Below, piece by piece: positions 36,188-45,795 of a DNA stretch of 64,000 nucleotides. The stretch comes from Verrucomicrobiota bacterium (GTDB taxonomy: Bacteria; Verrucomicrobiota; Verrucomicrobiia; Limisphaerales; UBA1096). The number at the start of each line of letters is the position of its first letter. Positions within the stretch are counted from its first letter, which is position 1. Position numbers and translations under genes: made by a program. The stretch lies in NCBI GenBank assembly GCA_030749225.1, contig JASMKO010000073.1:39141-103140 (forward strand). Direction: 5' to 3'. Under the pieces are notes generated by a model. The model worked only from the letters and a program-made list of their open reading frames with translations, was not told the DNA's origin and did no database searches.

Positions 36188-36871
36188 TCAATCGACGGTC
36201 GCGGCAACCTTGGTTTCCGAGGCAAGATTTTTGAACAGATCGACCGCGGTGGCAGCGTCAGGGGCATAGCCATCGGCACCGATCTCGTCTGCGAACAACT
36301 GGGTCACCGGAGCACCGCCGACGCAAATTTTCACGTGGCCCAAGTCAGCAGCCTCCATCTCGGTGATGACGGTTTTCATGTAAATCATCGTGGTGGTCAA
36401 CAGGGCGCTCATGCCTAGGAGAGTGGCGTTGTGCTCCTTGACGGCGGCGATGAATTCCGTTGCGGAGGTGTTGGTGCCAAGGTTGACGCACTTGAATCCG
36501 GCGCCCTCGGCCATCATCAACACAAGGTTTTTGCCGATGTCATGCAGGTCGCCCTTGACCGTGCCCATGACCAGCGTGCCCATCGAATTGCCCTCGCCCT
36601 GCCGGGCGGTGAGCAGCGGGTTGATCACCATCATGCCGGCCTTCATCGCGCGGGCCGCCAACACCACCTCGGGGAGATAAACCCGGTTGCGCTTGAAGTC
36701 CTCGCCGACAACGTTCATCCCGGCGATCAGGCCATCGTTGAGCACCTCGTGCACATCGCGACCGTTGTCGATGGCCTCCTCGGTCAACCGCTGCACCTCG
36801 GACGCCTTGCCCTCGAAGAGCAGTTGGTTCATCGATGCGTAGTCGGGCATGTCGGAATCAGTGTCAGGCAT
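36188..36871 (-). CDS. Corrinoid (B12-binding) protein of methyltransferase system
   Basis: A 227-residue corrinoid protein of the MtbC/MttC type. Residues 1-90 are the helical cap domain (MNQLLFEGKASEVQRLT...), and residues 95-220 the B12-binding Rossmann domain. Asp108-His110-Gly113 in GDLHDIGKN supply the lower-axial histidine for cobalt, and GMSALLTTTM and ICVGGAPVT complete the fold. It shuttles a methyl group from the MttB-type protein to an acceptor. It lies 12 nt downstream of the methyltransferase gene, the usual order in such systems. Confidence 0.94.
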   Translation of the reverse strand: MPDTDSDMPDYASMNQLLFEGKASEVQRLTEEAIDNGRDVHEVLNDGLIAGMNVVGEDFKRNRVYLPEVVLAARAMKAGMMVINPLLTARQGEGNSMGTLVMGTVKGDLHDIGKNLVLMMAEGAGFKCVNLGTNTSATEFIAAVKEHNATLLGMSALLTTTMIYMKTVITEMEAADLGHVKICVGGAPVTQLFADEIGADGYAPDAATAVDLFKNLASETKVAATVD

Positions 36872-36883
36872 AGCGCAGAATAA

Positions 36884-38338
36884 TTACCACCCTTCAGGCA
36901 TGGTAAAATCGCCAACGACCATGCCTTCAAACTGGCCCCGGATGCGTTCCTCGACCTCGGCCGAGAAGAGGGTCTTACGATCCTCGGCCAAAATCTCACG
37001 GGCTTTTTGAAGGGCACGGCTTGAGGTGTCGAGTGCGCCATTCTCGGTCCAGATCTGCCGAGTGTCACGATCCGCCACATCCGGCATCAATGCAGTGGAA
37101 GTCATCAACTCGAGCGTGCGGTCGGTGGCGACGAACATGCCGCCCGGCCCCTCTTCGCCGATCTCGCCCAGCGCAAGGTTGTCCTCTGAGAACTCCATGC
37201 CGCGAGCGACACGCTTGAGCATCTGCGCGATCTCGTTGTCCACCACCGCCATGCCGTAGTCGAACGCCATCAGCGCGTCGATCAACCCGGCGAACTGAAG
37301 CACATGCATCCCACCTAGCATCCCGCCCATGCAGGAAAGCGCCTTTTCGTACCCGGCTTGGGCATCGTTGAGCTTGGAGTTGGTGAGGCCGATATAGCCG
37401 CTGCATGGCACGTTGTAAAACTTGGCCATCTGCGCGTGAGCCATGTTCAGCATCCCACACTCCACCCCGCCCGGGGCATAGGCGCCCGAGCGCATGTCGC
37501 CCACGGTTGAGAGTGAGCTATAAAGCAGCGGGGTGCCGGGCTTGGTCATCTGCATCAGCGCGGCCAAAGCGAGGAACTCGGCGTTGCCCTGGGCCAGCGT
37601 CGAGACCAGTGTCATCGGCGATGTCAACCCGGCGTTGGGCACCACCGTGGAGTGGCTCGGCAGCCCCTGCTCGGTATAGAACATGAGCAGCTCGGTCGAA
37701 TTCTCGTCCATCTTCAGCGGAGAGATGACCGGGCAGTAATGGTGCGTGATGAACGGCCGCTCCTTGTAAGCGGCCTCGCTGCCGGCGATCGCGTAGGCCA
37801 GTTGCAGGATCGACTTGCAGTCGACGCCCGGATCGCCACTGCCGCGCACTGGTTTGCGGCAATGCTTCAGCGCGGTGTAAAAGCGCGACAGGCTGTATTG
37901 CCCGGCCGGGGCGTCCGAGGCCAGCACCGACACTGAAAACAGGTCGATGGCTGGCAGCCCATCGATCAGCCGAGCGATGCGGGCGATGTCCTCGGAGGTG
38001 GAGAACCGCTCTTTGCCATTGATCGGATCAATGATGTTCGGGGCCGAACTGGCGGTGATGACCAGTGGCGCCTGGTCCGGCACCACCCGGTCGAACTCCG
38101 GATCCTGCGCGTAAAACGTGAACTTCGGCGGGATCGACTTGAGGCATTCCCCGACCACCACAGGCGGGAAGGTCACACGCTCGGTCGCGTCATCCACCCG
38201 GCAGCCATGCTCGCGGAACCGATCCCGCGCCCTGGGATTGTTCACCTCGAGGCCGACCTGGTCGAGGATCTCGAGCGACGCCTCGTGAACACGCTCCACC
38301 TCATCCGGGGTCAATAGCTGGGCCAGTTGGGGGATCAT
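36884..38338 (-). CDS. MttB-family methyltransferase without pyrrolysine (quaternary amine type)
   Basis: A 484-residue member of the trimethylamine methyltransferase superfamily. The frame has no internal amber codon, so pyrrolysine is not used. Non-pyrrolysine members (MtgB, MtpB, MtcB) demethylate quaternary amines such as glycine betaine, proline betaine or carnitine. Landmarks: LEILDQVGLEVNNPRAR, ITASSAPNIIDPING, GSGDPGVDCKSI and GGMLGGMHVLQFAGLIDALM. ATG 38338 is used, since the longer frame to 38401 starts inside an unrelated gap. With dimethylglycine-type dehydrogenases in the same block, glycine betaine is the likeliest substrate (inference). Confidence 0.88.
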   Translation of the reverse strand: MIPQLAQLLTPDEVERVHEASLEILDQVGLEVNNPRARDRFREHGCRVDDATERVTFPPVVVGECLKSIPPKFTFYAQDPEFDRVVPDQAPLVITASSAPNIIDPINGKERFSTSEDIARIARLIDGLPAIDLFSVSVLASDAPAGQYSLSRFYTALKHCRKPVRGSGDPGVDCKSILQLAYAIAGSEAAYKERPFITHHYCPVISPLKMDENSTELLMFYTEQGLPSHSTVVPNAGLTSPMTLVSTLAQGNAEFLALAALMQMTKPGTPLLYSSLSTVGDMRSGAYAPGGVECGMLNMAHAQMAKFYNVPCSGYIGLTNSKLNDAQAGYEKALSCMGGMLGGMHVLQFAGLIDALMAFDYGMAVVDNEIAQMLKRVARGMEFSEDNLALGEIGEEGPGGMFVATDRTLELMTSTALMPDVADRDTRQIWTENGALDTSSRALQKAREILAEDRKTLFSAEVEERIRGQFEGMVVGDFTMPEGW

Positions 38339-38365
38339 CGTTTCAGCACGGCAAACGCAGCACGA

Positions 38366-38388
38366 ACAGTCGCACGGCACAGTCGCAC
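38366..38388. promoter_or_regulatory. Direct repeat upstream of the MttB-type gene
   Basis: ACAGTCGCAC occurs twice, at 38366-38375 and 38379-38388, 3 nt apart (13-bp period), about 28 nt before the start codon at 38338. It lies in the 87-bp gap between the regulator and the methyltransferase gene. It may be a binding site for the neighbouring regulator, but this is a guess from position. Confidence 0.3.
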
Positions 38389-38425
38389 CTCGAATAACCA
38401 ATTTTGGGGGGAATCCTCCACCATT

Positions 38426-39739
38426 TTACTTCTGCAAATACTCCATCACGGCCTCGGTGCGGTTTTGGACTCCCAACTTTTCATAGATGTTCTTGAGGTG
38501 ATTATGCACTGTCCAGGCGCTGATTCGCAGCAACTCGGCGATCTCCTTGTCCAGCGCGCCCCGGCTGAGATGTGTCATTACCTGATGCTCGCGCGGCGTC
38601 AGGTGCGGCAGGGTGTCGCCGCCCGATTCAGCAGCCAGAAACTCAACCTGATTCTTGAAGTACTGCCGCACCAGGCGTGACAAGTTGGCGGCGATGGGCC
38701 GGGGTTTGCCCTTGGTTCCCGAGCCGGCGGTTTCCTCCAGCAGATGCAACACACGGCCCGGCGGTGTGCGGTGCAGGAAATAGCCGTGCAGACTCCCGGC
38801 GGTGGAGTTGAACAACTGCTCGCTGTCCTCGAAGGTGGCAAACGGCACCACCGGACAGTCCGGAAACCGTTGCTTGAAACGGGCATCCAGTTCCTCGCCG
38901 GAAAACCCCGGCAGCCCGCGGTTGACCAGCAGCAGGCCCGGCTCATCCGCTTGGCCAAGCGAACACAGCGAACCAATGTCATCAAACACGCCACAGCAGT
39001 CGAATCCCGGCGTCCGGCCGGTCAACTCTCGCAGAGTCGCACCCATTGTCGCGTCCGGTTCCACGACAAAAACATTCACCGGGGCGGCGTCCTTTTCCTG
39101 GGGCTTGGCCAAGCGCCTGACCCGGCCGGGGCGGGTGAGAACCGTCGTGTAGGTGCTGCAAAACGGGCTGCCGGACCAAAATAATGCCAGCGTCAGTTCG
39201 CGCCGATACCGTGCCGCAGCCGCCTCCCAGCCTGACTCAGCCACACAGTGGAAAATTTCCAGCGCCCGCTCCCCAGCCTGCGCCTCGTTGAGTGTGCCAA
39301 GCGGAAAGTAACAGCCCGTGCCGTCGTGCTCAACACGACAGGAATACTCCGCCTCGGTATCCGGCGCGGCACGGTTTTTTCGCTGCACCAAGCGCAGCCG
39401 CCAGTAATCAACCGACTCGCGGGCATCGCCCTCTTGGGGCAGCACAACCACGCTAGGCCGGCCGCCTTGGCCAAGCGCCGACCAGCCGTGCTGCTGAATA
39501 TGCGCAAACAGGCCCGCCGCCTTTTTCGCCGCGACATCCTGATCCATCGCGCCCAGCGAGATCGTCCGGCGCACCCCTTGATACTGAATCTTGGCCGACC
39601 AACCACGCACCCGGTGCAGTTTGCCATCGCGGACATAGCTGTTATGAAAAACACGCGTGCGCCAATAGGCTGGTTCCAGCCGCTGATCAGCGGCCGCCTC
39701 GCCGATGCCAACCCAGTCTGCCGCCTCCTGCTTGGACAT
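38426..39739 (-). CDS. LuxR-type regulator with duplicated integrase-arm-like N-terminus and degenerate receiver
   Basis: A 437-residue regulator. C-terminal GerE/LuxR helix-turn-helix (about 370-437, LTPREHQVMTHLS... to NRTEAVMEYL). Before it is a receiver-like domain (about 215-345) in which the phospho-acceptor position reads LLLVNRGLPG, with Asn instead of Asp, and the later conserved Lys is missing. The N-terminus (about 25-180) has two similar segments, each ending SLG/PLG-x(5)-A...A-x-x-LF/IF, that resemble the arm-type DNA-binding domain of phage integrases. I used ATG 39739; a TTG at 39817 is possible. It lies at the head of the amine block. Confidence 0.78.
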   Translation of the reverse strand: MSKQEAADWVGIGEAAADQRLEPAYWRTRVFHNSYVRDGKLHRVRGWSAKIQYQGVRRTISLGAMDQDVAAKKAAGLFAHIQQHGWSALGQGGRPSVVVLPQEGDARESVDYWRLRLVQRKNRAAPDTEAEYSCRVEHDGTGCYFPLGTLNEAQAGERALEIFHCVAESGWEAAAARYRRELTLALFWSGSPFCSTYTTVLTRPGRVRRLAKPQEKDAAPVNVFVVEPDATMGATLRELTGRTPGFDCCGVFDDIGSLCSLGQADEPGLLLVNRGLPGFSGEELDARFKQRFPDCPVVPFATFEDSEQLFNSTAGSLHGYFLHRTPPGRVLHLLEETAGSGTKGKPRPIAANLSRLVRQYFKNQVEFLAAESGGDTLPHLTPREHQVMTHLSRGALDKEIAELLRISAWTVHNHLKNIYEKLGVQNRTEAVMEYLQK

Positions 39740-39911
39740 GCTTGGACAGAAGTACCGGGGCGTCGCCTCGTTGGCAAGTGTCGAATCCGCTTCGCCAAAC
39801 GGCACTGGCTTGGACAATTCTGGCGGTCAATCTTGACTTGAAACCGTTTTATTGCCGCTAAAAAAGGCTATTCACGATTTTATGGCGGTTCCTGACACTC
39901 TATGGGCGACG

Positions 39912-39932
39912 CGACAATCGGATTCCTTGTCG
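39912..39932. promoter_or_regulatory. Short inverted repeat before the large exported repeat gene
   Basis: CGACAA (39912-39917) and TTGTCG (39927-39932) form a 6-bp inverted repeat with a 9-nt spacer, 28 nt before ATG 39961. A TAAAAT hexamer follows at 39941. No matching -35 was found, so the promoter is not claimed. The region from 39740 to 39960 is the divergent gap to the LuxR-type regulator. Confidence 0.25.
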
Positions 39933-39960
39933 GTATTGCTTAAAATCAACCAACCAAAAT

Positions 39961-42900
39961 ATGAAACAAATGTTGAAGACTAAATGGCTCCTCATGGCCG
40001 GACTTGTGACGGCACAGGCCTGGACCACGCTCGGGCAGGAAGTCAGCACCGATTACAGCACCTACGACTCGGGCGAGGAGATCATCGTCACGTTCAGCGA
40101 CGGCCCCGGCAACCCGAAGGACTGGGTGGGACTTTACAAGGTGGACATGATCGCAGGCGAGGTCGGCTCGCTCGCTTGGTTCTATGTCAACGGCTCCAAG
40201 ACCAGCGACGACGGCCTCGCTGACGGCGAGTTGACCTTCCCTGAAGGGATGACGGACGAGGGATATTACGAGGCGCGATTCTTTGAAAACGACGGCTACA
40301 CGCTGCTGGCCAAGACGACGTTTGCCGTTGGCGACCTTGGTCCCGGCGTCAAGACGGACAAGTCCTCGTACACGCCGGGAGAACCGATCACGGTTGATTT
40401 CCTGCTTGGCCCCGCCAACCCCAAGGACTGGGTGGGGCTGTACAAGGAGGACATGGTGCCCGGCTCGGTCGGAAGTCTGGCTTGGTTTTACGTGGACGGA
40501 ACGAAGGCCGGAAACGAAGGGATCGAAACTGGCACGGTCATATTCGACGATGGCATGATCGACGAGGGCGATTACAAGGCGGTTTTCTTCGAGAACGACG
40601 GTTACACAATCTTCGCGGAGACCCTCTTCAAGATTCAACAAGCTGCGCCAGACACACCGCAGGTGGTCTCCAGTTCTCCAGAGGATGGCAGCAAGAACGC
40701 CGATCCGGCGATTGCCTTTTCGGCAGTTATCCGCAACGGGAACACTTCGCTAAACCCAGAAAGTGTGAAGCTGTCCCTCAACAACCAGGATGTGAAAGTG
40801 GACATCACTGCCAACGATGACGGGTTCAACACCGTTTCCTTTACCGGTGAAGGGCTGTTTGAAGCCGGTTCCAGCCACAAGTTCAAACTGGAATTCTCCG
40901 ACGACGGCGATCCGGTGACCAGCGAGACGGTCACGGTCGACTTTGATGTTGCCGGCTATCTTGAACTCGAGATGCCGGAGCCGATCTATTTTGAAAACTT
41001 TGACGGTGTTGAGGAATTCGAGCTGCCGGAAGGCTGGGAAGGCGTCAACTTGTCGCAGGAACTCAACATCGAACTTGAGCCTGATGACTTCACCTCGGCC
41101 TATTACGAGGGCTGGGTGAATGTCGCGATGAGCCGCTGGAGCCAAAGCGGCAGCGCGGCGGAGAAAGCGACTCAGCCTGCTCCGCCGATTTTCGTGAACG
41201 GTGCCCGACAAGCGCTCGTGGGCAACGCGCTCGTCGCCGACTCCGCCTCGCGCAACGGCCACTTCCTGACGTTCCTCTATACGAACGATTATGATTTGAG
41301 CCAACACAAGGATGTGCATCTCGGCTTCTACAGCCACTACGCCCAAAACCAGGACAGCTCAGGCTCACTCGAATACTCTGTCGACGAGGGCGAAACATGG
41401 CTGCCGGTGCTTTACATGATCGACCGCGATGACATCGTCCGGGACGGTGACGGGAACGTGGACGCGATCACCACACTCGAGAATGAGCACGGCGATGTCG
41501 CGATCGGCTATCACCCGGACACCTTCGAGGAGGTCGGTGGCTATTACGGCGCCTACATCGGCGCGGAGATTAGCGAGGAACTGGCCCCCTACATCAATGG
41601 CCGGATCAACGACAACCAGACTGAGTCGAAGCGGTATGAGCTGTTCCGGCTACCCGAGGCGGACGGGCAAAAGACGGTCCGTTTCCGTCTGGCCAAGAGC
41701 GGCACCTATAGCTGGTATTGGGGAATCGACAACTTCGGTATTTACAGCATCGCGCCCAGTTCGATGCCAGAAGTGGTCGAGGCCAGCCCGGCCGCCGGAA
41801 GCCAGGGAGCCAACCCAATGCCGCTAATGACGTTCGTCATCAAGGATGGGGAGGCCAAGCTGGATCCGAACTCAGTCAATCTGGAATTCAACGGCGTGGC
41901 AGCACAAGGAATTACTGTATCGGAAACCAAGATTGGCGCGGAGGAAGGCTATCAGGTGACCTATCAGGTTACCGAACTACTGGAGTCGCTCTCTCAGAAC
42001 AGCTTTAAGCTCACCTACACGGAGGACTCCGGCGACAAGCGGGAGGGCGTCTACGAGGGAAGCTTCACCGTGGGCGACTTTGCCAGCCACGGACTGCCCG
42101 AGCCGATCGCCTTTGAGTCATTTGACGACCTTGACGAGTTCAATTTACCGGAGGGCTGGGCAGTTAAAAGCTATGTCAACGAGGCCGACGCAATCAACTG
42201 GGAAGAGGACCCGGACGACTGGACCTCAATGTCTTACGCCGGTTGGACCAACGTCTCGTTGGATCGCTGGAAAACCAGCCCGTACTGGAATGAGAAATCA
42301 CAAGCCGCTAATCCGCCAGTGTTTGTAAACGGCAAGGCCCAGTTTCCGGATGGCAATTTCCTTATCGCCGACTCCTCGCTGCGCAATGCCCACTTCATGT
42401 CGGTACTCGAAACGAAAGATTTCGACCTCAGCCAGCATGACAGCGTGCACCTCGGTTTTTACAGTCACTACTGCCAAAACCAGGACAACTCGGCCAACGT
42501 CGAATATTCAATCGACGGGGGTGAAACCTGGTTGCCAGTTTTTTACATGATCGACCAGGCCGACATTGTCGCGGGTGAAAACGGCGAAGCGGATGCGGTG
42601 GCGACCTTCGAGAACGCGCAGGGCGACGTGGCCATGGTTGACAACCTCCTTTATCAGGATGATGACGACATCTGGGACTTGGAAATGCTCGACGAGCCGA
42701 TCGGCGGCAGCTACGGCGCGTTCATCGGGGCAGACATCGACACGTCTCTTGCGCCTTACATTAGTGGCCGCGTCAACGACAGCCAGACAGAGTCCAAGCG
42801 CTACGAGCTGCACCGCCTGCCCCAGGCCGACAACCAATCCAAGGTGCGCATCCGATTTGCCATGAATGGCACCTGGAGCTGGTACTGGGCCGTTGACAAC

Positions 42901-43134
42901 TTTGGCCTATACAGCATCGAGGAGGTGCCGACGACTGCCCCGACGATCGACAGCATCTCGTCGAACGGCGGTGTCGTCACAGTCAACTGGCAGGGAGCGG
43001 CCGGGGTGCGCCTCCAAAAAACCTCCAGCTTGGCCAACCCGAACTGGACGGACGTTGCAAATACCGGGGGGGAATCGTCCGCCAACGAGGTTGCCGACCA
43101 GGCGGAAGCGTACTATCGTTTGATCCGTGACTAG
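39961..43134 (+). CDS. Large exported modular protein with NPKDWVGLY repeats and duplicated beta modules
   Basis: A 1057-residue secreted protein. Signal peptide 1-25, then two copies (about 28-124 and 130-227) of a module of about 95 residues with [19 protein letters not shown] and ENDGYT. Two long units follow (about 231-595 and 600-960), each an Ig-like part ([12 protein letters not shown] / [12 protein letters not shown]) plus a beta-sandwich part starting FENFD or FESFD and ending WYWGIDNFG / WYWAVDNFG. The end is a short domain closing with YYRLIRD, common in Verrucomicrobiota. It probably binds polysaccharide or acts at the surface. No enzyme motif seen. No palindrome until the last 40 codons. 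Confidence 0.85.
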   Translation: MKQMLKTKWLLMAGLVTAQAWTTLGQEVSTDYSTYDSGEEIIVTFSDGPGNPKDWVGLYKVDMIAGEVGSLAWFYVNGSKTSDDGLADGELTFPEGMTDEGYYEARFFENDGYTLLAKTTFAVGDLGPGVKTDKSSYTPGEPITVDFLLGPANPKDWVGLYKEDMVPGSVGSLAWFYVDGTKAGNEGIETGTVIFDDGMIDEGDYKAVFFENDGYTIFAETLFKIQQAAPDTPQVVSSSPEDGSKNADPAIAFSAVIRNGNTSLNPESVKLSLNNQDVKVDITANDDGFNTVSFTGEGLFEAGSSHKFKLEFSDDGDPVTSETVTVDFDVAGYLELEMPEPIYFENFDGVEEFELPEGWEGVNLSQELNIELEPDDFTSAYYEGWVNVAMSRWSQSGSAAEKATQPAPPIFVNGARQALVGNALVADSASRNGHFLTFLYTNDYDLSQHKDVHLGFYSHYAQNQDSSGSLEYSVDEGETWLPVLYMIDRDDIVRDGDGNVDAITTLENEHGDVAIGYHPDTFEEVGGYYGAYIGAEISEELAPYINGRINDNQTESKRYELFRLPEADGQKTVRFRLAKSGTYSWYWGIDNFGIYSIAPSSMPEVVEASPAAGSQGANPMPLMTFVIKDGEAKLDPNSVNLEFNGVAAQGITVSETKIGAEEGYQVTYQVTELLESLSQNSFKLTYTEDSGDKREGVYEGSFTVGDFASHGLPEPIAFESFDDLDEFNLPEGWAVKSYVNEADAINWEEDPDDWTSMSYAGWTNVSLDRWKTSPYWNEKSQAANPPVFVNGKAQFPDGNFLIADSSLRNAHFMSVLETKDFDLSQHDSVHLGFYSHYCQNQDNSANVEYSIDGGETWLPVFYMIDQADIVAGENGEADAVATFENAQGDVAMVDNLLYQDDDDIWDLEMLDEPIGGSYGAFIGADIDTSLAPYISGRVNDSQTESKRYELHRLPQADNQSKVRIRFAMNGTWSWYWAVDNFGLYSIEEVPTTAPTIDSISSNGGVVTVNWQGAAGVRLQKTSSLANPNWTDVANTGGESSANEVADQAEAYYRLIRD

Positions 43135-43159
43135 CACGGCCCGCTTGGCCAAGCGCACC

Positions 43160-43975
43160 ATGAAAACAAAAACAACAACCGGTCAGCGGCAGCAACTGGG
43201 ATTTACCCTGATTGAGCTGTTGGTAGTCATTGCCATCATCGCAATTCTCGCATCGCTACTCCTGCCGGCCCTCGCCAAGGCCAAGGGGATGGCCCACAAG
43301 ATCAGCTGCCTCAACAACCATAAGCAGCTTGGACTAGCCGTGCAGCTTTACTCTAGCGACAACGAGGATTGGCTGAACCCCATCCAGGAACGGCTCGGCA
43401 ACGGCGCAGAGTCGAGCTGGCGCCCATATCTTTTCCGGTATCTCGGCGCAAGCTGGGATCGTGACAAAAAGATGTTCGTGGGTGGCAGCAAGCAGTCGTA
43501 CGACTGCCCCACCGAGAATGCAAAGGGCAAAAAAGGCAACGTCTATCACCAGGGCAACCCGGCGGTCGTCGGCCAGTTTCGTGTCGGCGAGATTGGCATC
43601 GCCAGCGGCATCGGCGCAGTGAATGTCCACTGGAGGAATGGAGGCGCCCAGCCGCCGTTCGGCCGGCCGGTCGGCTACGAGAACAACCTCTGCAACTGGG
43701 GCATGGTCGAGTCGGCCTCCGAGATGATTCTGCTCGGCGACGGCCACAGCAACATTGGCGGCTGGCCCAACGACGAGTGGTGGATCTGGAAGGAACTGGG
43801 TAACGCCAATTCAGCCGGCTACAATCGCTTCATCCAGAATGACCCCGGCGCAATGCGGCACGCCGGCAACTCTAACTACGTCTTCGGCGACGGGCGGGCG
43901 GAGTCGCTCGATCCCAATCTCATCCCATGCGACGAGTCGGCCTGCTGGTGGTCCGCCCCGCAGAGCCCGCACTGA
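43160..43975 (+). CDS. Pseudopilin-like protein (prepilin N-terminal methylation domain)
   Basis: A 271-residue protein with a type III (prepilin) signal: Gly14 before Phe15-TLIELLVV, Glu19 at +5, then about 20 hydrophobic residues. The body is [20 protein letters not shown]... and ends with [13 protein letters not shown], the pattern of the DUF1559-like/Verrucomicrobia pseudopilin group. It would be processed by a prepilin peptidase and inserted in the inner membrane, possibly as part of a type II secretion-like machine. ATG 43160 follows a palindrome copy (43145) in the 25-nt gap after the large exported gene. The next gene encodes a small membrane protein. Confidence 0.9.
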   Translation: MKTKTTTGQRQQLGFTLIELLVVIAIIAILASLLLPALAKAKGMAHKISCLNNHKQLGLAVQLYSSDNEDWLNPIQERLGNGAESSWRPYLFRYLGASWDRDKKMFVGGSKQSYDCPTENAKGKKGNVYHQGNPAVVGQFRVGEIGIASGIGAVNVHWRNGGAQPPFGRPVGYENNLCNWGMVESASEMILLGDGHSNIGGWPNDEWWIWKELGNANSAGYNRFIQNDPGAMRHAGNSNYVFGDGRAESLDPNLIPCDESACWWSAPQSPH

Positions 43976-43982
43976 CGCGCCG

Positions 43983-44489
43983 ATGCGAGCCGACGAGAAA
44001 AAAAAACTCACCCTCGCCGGCGTGTTGTTCACACTGGCCATTCTGTTTTTTGTCTTGTTTAGCTCATCCGAACGAGAGGCCTTGGAATATTATTACGACG
44101 AGAGTGAGCAGAAACTGTTCACTGCACCGGCCGGCTCCATCCCCCCCATCAAGGGCATCAATGACAATCAACTCGATGGTGTCCGTGCGATTGTCATCGC
44201 GCCCAAGGGCAAGCGCGGTGACAAATCCGCCCATCGCATTGCCTATCTCGAGAAATGGTCGCCACAACTCAAGCAGCAGATGGAAGCCGCCATTCGGGCC
44301 AAAGCCGCCGGCCATTCCGTGCCCAACGTGGTAGATCGTTCCCAAAGGAAATTCCACCAGTTCGTCCGGCGAGAGGATTCCCCCCAATGGTATTCCTTGA
44401 ACACCGATGAAGCCGCGAAAATCATGGCAGTACTGCGAACCAAGAATGCCAACGGGACCATCCCCGACATCTGTATGCCGGGCCGCTGA
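43983..44489 (+). CDS. Small single-pass membrane protein of unknown function
   Basis: A 168-residue protein with a basic N-terminus (MRADEKKK), one transmembrane helix at about residues 10-28 and a soluble C-terminal domain of about 135 residues. The latter contains VRAIVIAPKGKRGDK and IAYLEKWSPQLKQQMEAA. It begins 7 nt after the pseudopilin stop, so it is likely co-transcribed and may work with it. Not recognised. Confidence 0.75.
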   Translation: MRADEKKKLTLAGVLFTLAILFFVLFSSSEREALEYYYDESEQKLFTAPAGSIPPIKGINDNQLDGVRAIVIAPKGKRGDKSAHRIAYLEKWSPQLKQQMEAAIRAKAAGHSVPNVVDRSQRKFHQFVRREDSPQWYSLNTDEAAKIMAVLRTKNANGTIPDICMPGR

Positions 44490-44561
44490 GAATCCGGTGC
44501 TCATCCGGGGGCTAGGCGCCGTAAAGGGGCGAAGGCTCAACACTCCCAGAAGCACGCAATG

Positions 44562-44590
44562 CTGACAATATAGCAGACATGGCTTATAAT
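44562..44590 (+). promoter_or_regulatory. Sigma70-like promoter for the alcohol dehydrogenase operon
   Basis: CTGACA at 44562-44567 and TATAAT at 44585-44590, 17 bp apart, matching the consensus at 11 of 12 positions. Transcription would begin near 44597, about 45 nt before the ATG at 44641. It is the best promoter match I found in the window. Confidence 0.65.
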
Positions 44591-44640
44591 TTTCGAGTGC
44601 CGGATGGGGCACTTTGCGTAGCGCTTCGTAGACTGATTTG

Positions 44641-45795
44641 ATGGACAACACTTGCTTCAACTACCCGACAGACACCCAAGTCGGCCCGGGCGTCATTGGG
44701 CAACTCAATGGCCTGCTGCCCACGTTGGGCGTTCATCGACCGCTGGTCGTGACCGACGCCGGGCTTTTAGCAACCGACGCCTACAAGAAACTCGCTGCCG
44801 CCCTGCTGCCCGGGGAACCGGACCGGGATTGGTATCTTTTCTCCGATGTGCAGCCCAATCCCACTGAGGCCAACACTCGGGGCGCGGCCGAGCTGGCCTT
44901 GGCCAATGACTGCGACGGCGTCATAGGCCTCGGCGGCGGCAGCGCGCTTGACGCCGCCAAGGTTTGCCGCATTCTCATCAAGCAGCCGCAGCTCAAGCTC
45001 GCCAACTACGACTGGGAAGCCGACTGGAGCGGCCTGCTGCCGTTCATCGCCGTGCCCACCACCGCCGGCACCGGCAGCGAGGTCGGCCGCAGTGGCGTGG
45101 TCACCCCCGACGGCGCGGACAGCAAGGGGATGTACTTCCATCCGGAACTGCTGGCTCGCTGTGTTTTTCTCGACCCGGAACTGACCACCGGGTTGCCTGC
45201 CGGGCTGACAGCCGCCACGGGACTCGACGCCCTCACGCACTGCATCGAGTCGTTCACCTCACCGATTTTTCAGCCGATGTGCGACGGCATCGCGCTTGAA
45301 GGCATCCGGCTCATCATCCACGCGCTGCCAACGGCCATCGCCAACGGCTCCGACCTCGACGCCCGCGGGGAGATGCTCGTCGCCGCCGCAATGGGCGGCG
45401 TGGCGTTCCAAAAGGATCTCGGCGCAACCCACTCGCTGGCGCATCCGCTCTCGGCCATTTGCGGCGTGCACCACGGCACGGCAAACGCGATCTGCCTGCC
45501 ATCCGTCATGCGCTTCAACGCCCAGCGCCAACCTGGTGTCTATCGCCGCATCGGCATCGCCTGCGGGCTCGACGTTGTATCCTGCAGTGACGCTGATGCC
45601 GACGATCAGACGATCCATTTCATCGACGACTTCATCCGGCGCTGTGGCATGCCGCCGTCGCTCGAGGAGGTCGGCGTGGAGGAACAACACATCGAGGCAC
45701 TGGCCGACCAGGCTTGGCTCGACCCATGCCACCAAACAAACCCCGTGCCGGTGACTCGGGAGGATTTGAAGGAACTTTTCTTGAAGGCGCTGTGA
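44641..45795 (+). CDS. Iron-containing alcohol dehydrogenase
   Basis: A 384-residue group III alcohol dehydrogenase. NAD-binding GLGGGSALDAAK at 96-107, PTTAGTGSEV at 139-148, and metal ligands Asp196 and His200 (GLDALTHCIE), a His in ATHSLAHP and one in GVHHGTANA. It oxidises a primary alcohol to the aldehyde or the reverse. The next gene, an aldehyde dehydrogenase, starts inside its stop codon (GTGA), so an alcohol-to-acid route is likely. Substrate unknown; choline, an amino-alcohol or a phosphonate-related alcohol are options. ATG 44641 is chosen over a TTG one codon earlier. Confidence 0.93.
   Translation: MDNTCFNYPTDTQVGPGVIGQLNGLLPTLGVHRPLVVTDAGLLATDAYKKLAAALLPGEPDRDWYLFSDVQPNPTEANTRGAAELALANDCDGVIGLGGGSALDAAKVCRILIKQPQLKLANYDWEADWSGLLPFIAVPTTAGTGSEVGRSGVVTPDGADSKGMYFHPELLARCVFLDPELTTGLPAGLTAATGLDALTHCIESFTSPIFQPMCDGIALEGIRLIIHALPTAIANGSDLDARGEMLVAAAMGGVAFQKDLGATHSLAHPLSAICGVHHGTANAICLPSVMRFNAQRQPGVYRRIGIACGLDVVSCSDADADDQTIHFIDDFIRRCGMPPSLEEVGVEEQHIEALADQAWLDPCHQTNPVPVTREDLKELFLKAL

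Noticed and set aside
36884..38338. Pyrrolysine-containing trimethylamine methyltransferase
   Set aside because: No in-frame amber codon in the 484-codon frame, so it belongs to the non-pyrrolysine branch.
39833..39861. TTGACT as a -35 box for the large exported gene
   Set aside because: At 16-18 bp spacing the downstream hexamers (CGCTAA, GCTAAA) do not resemble a -10 box.
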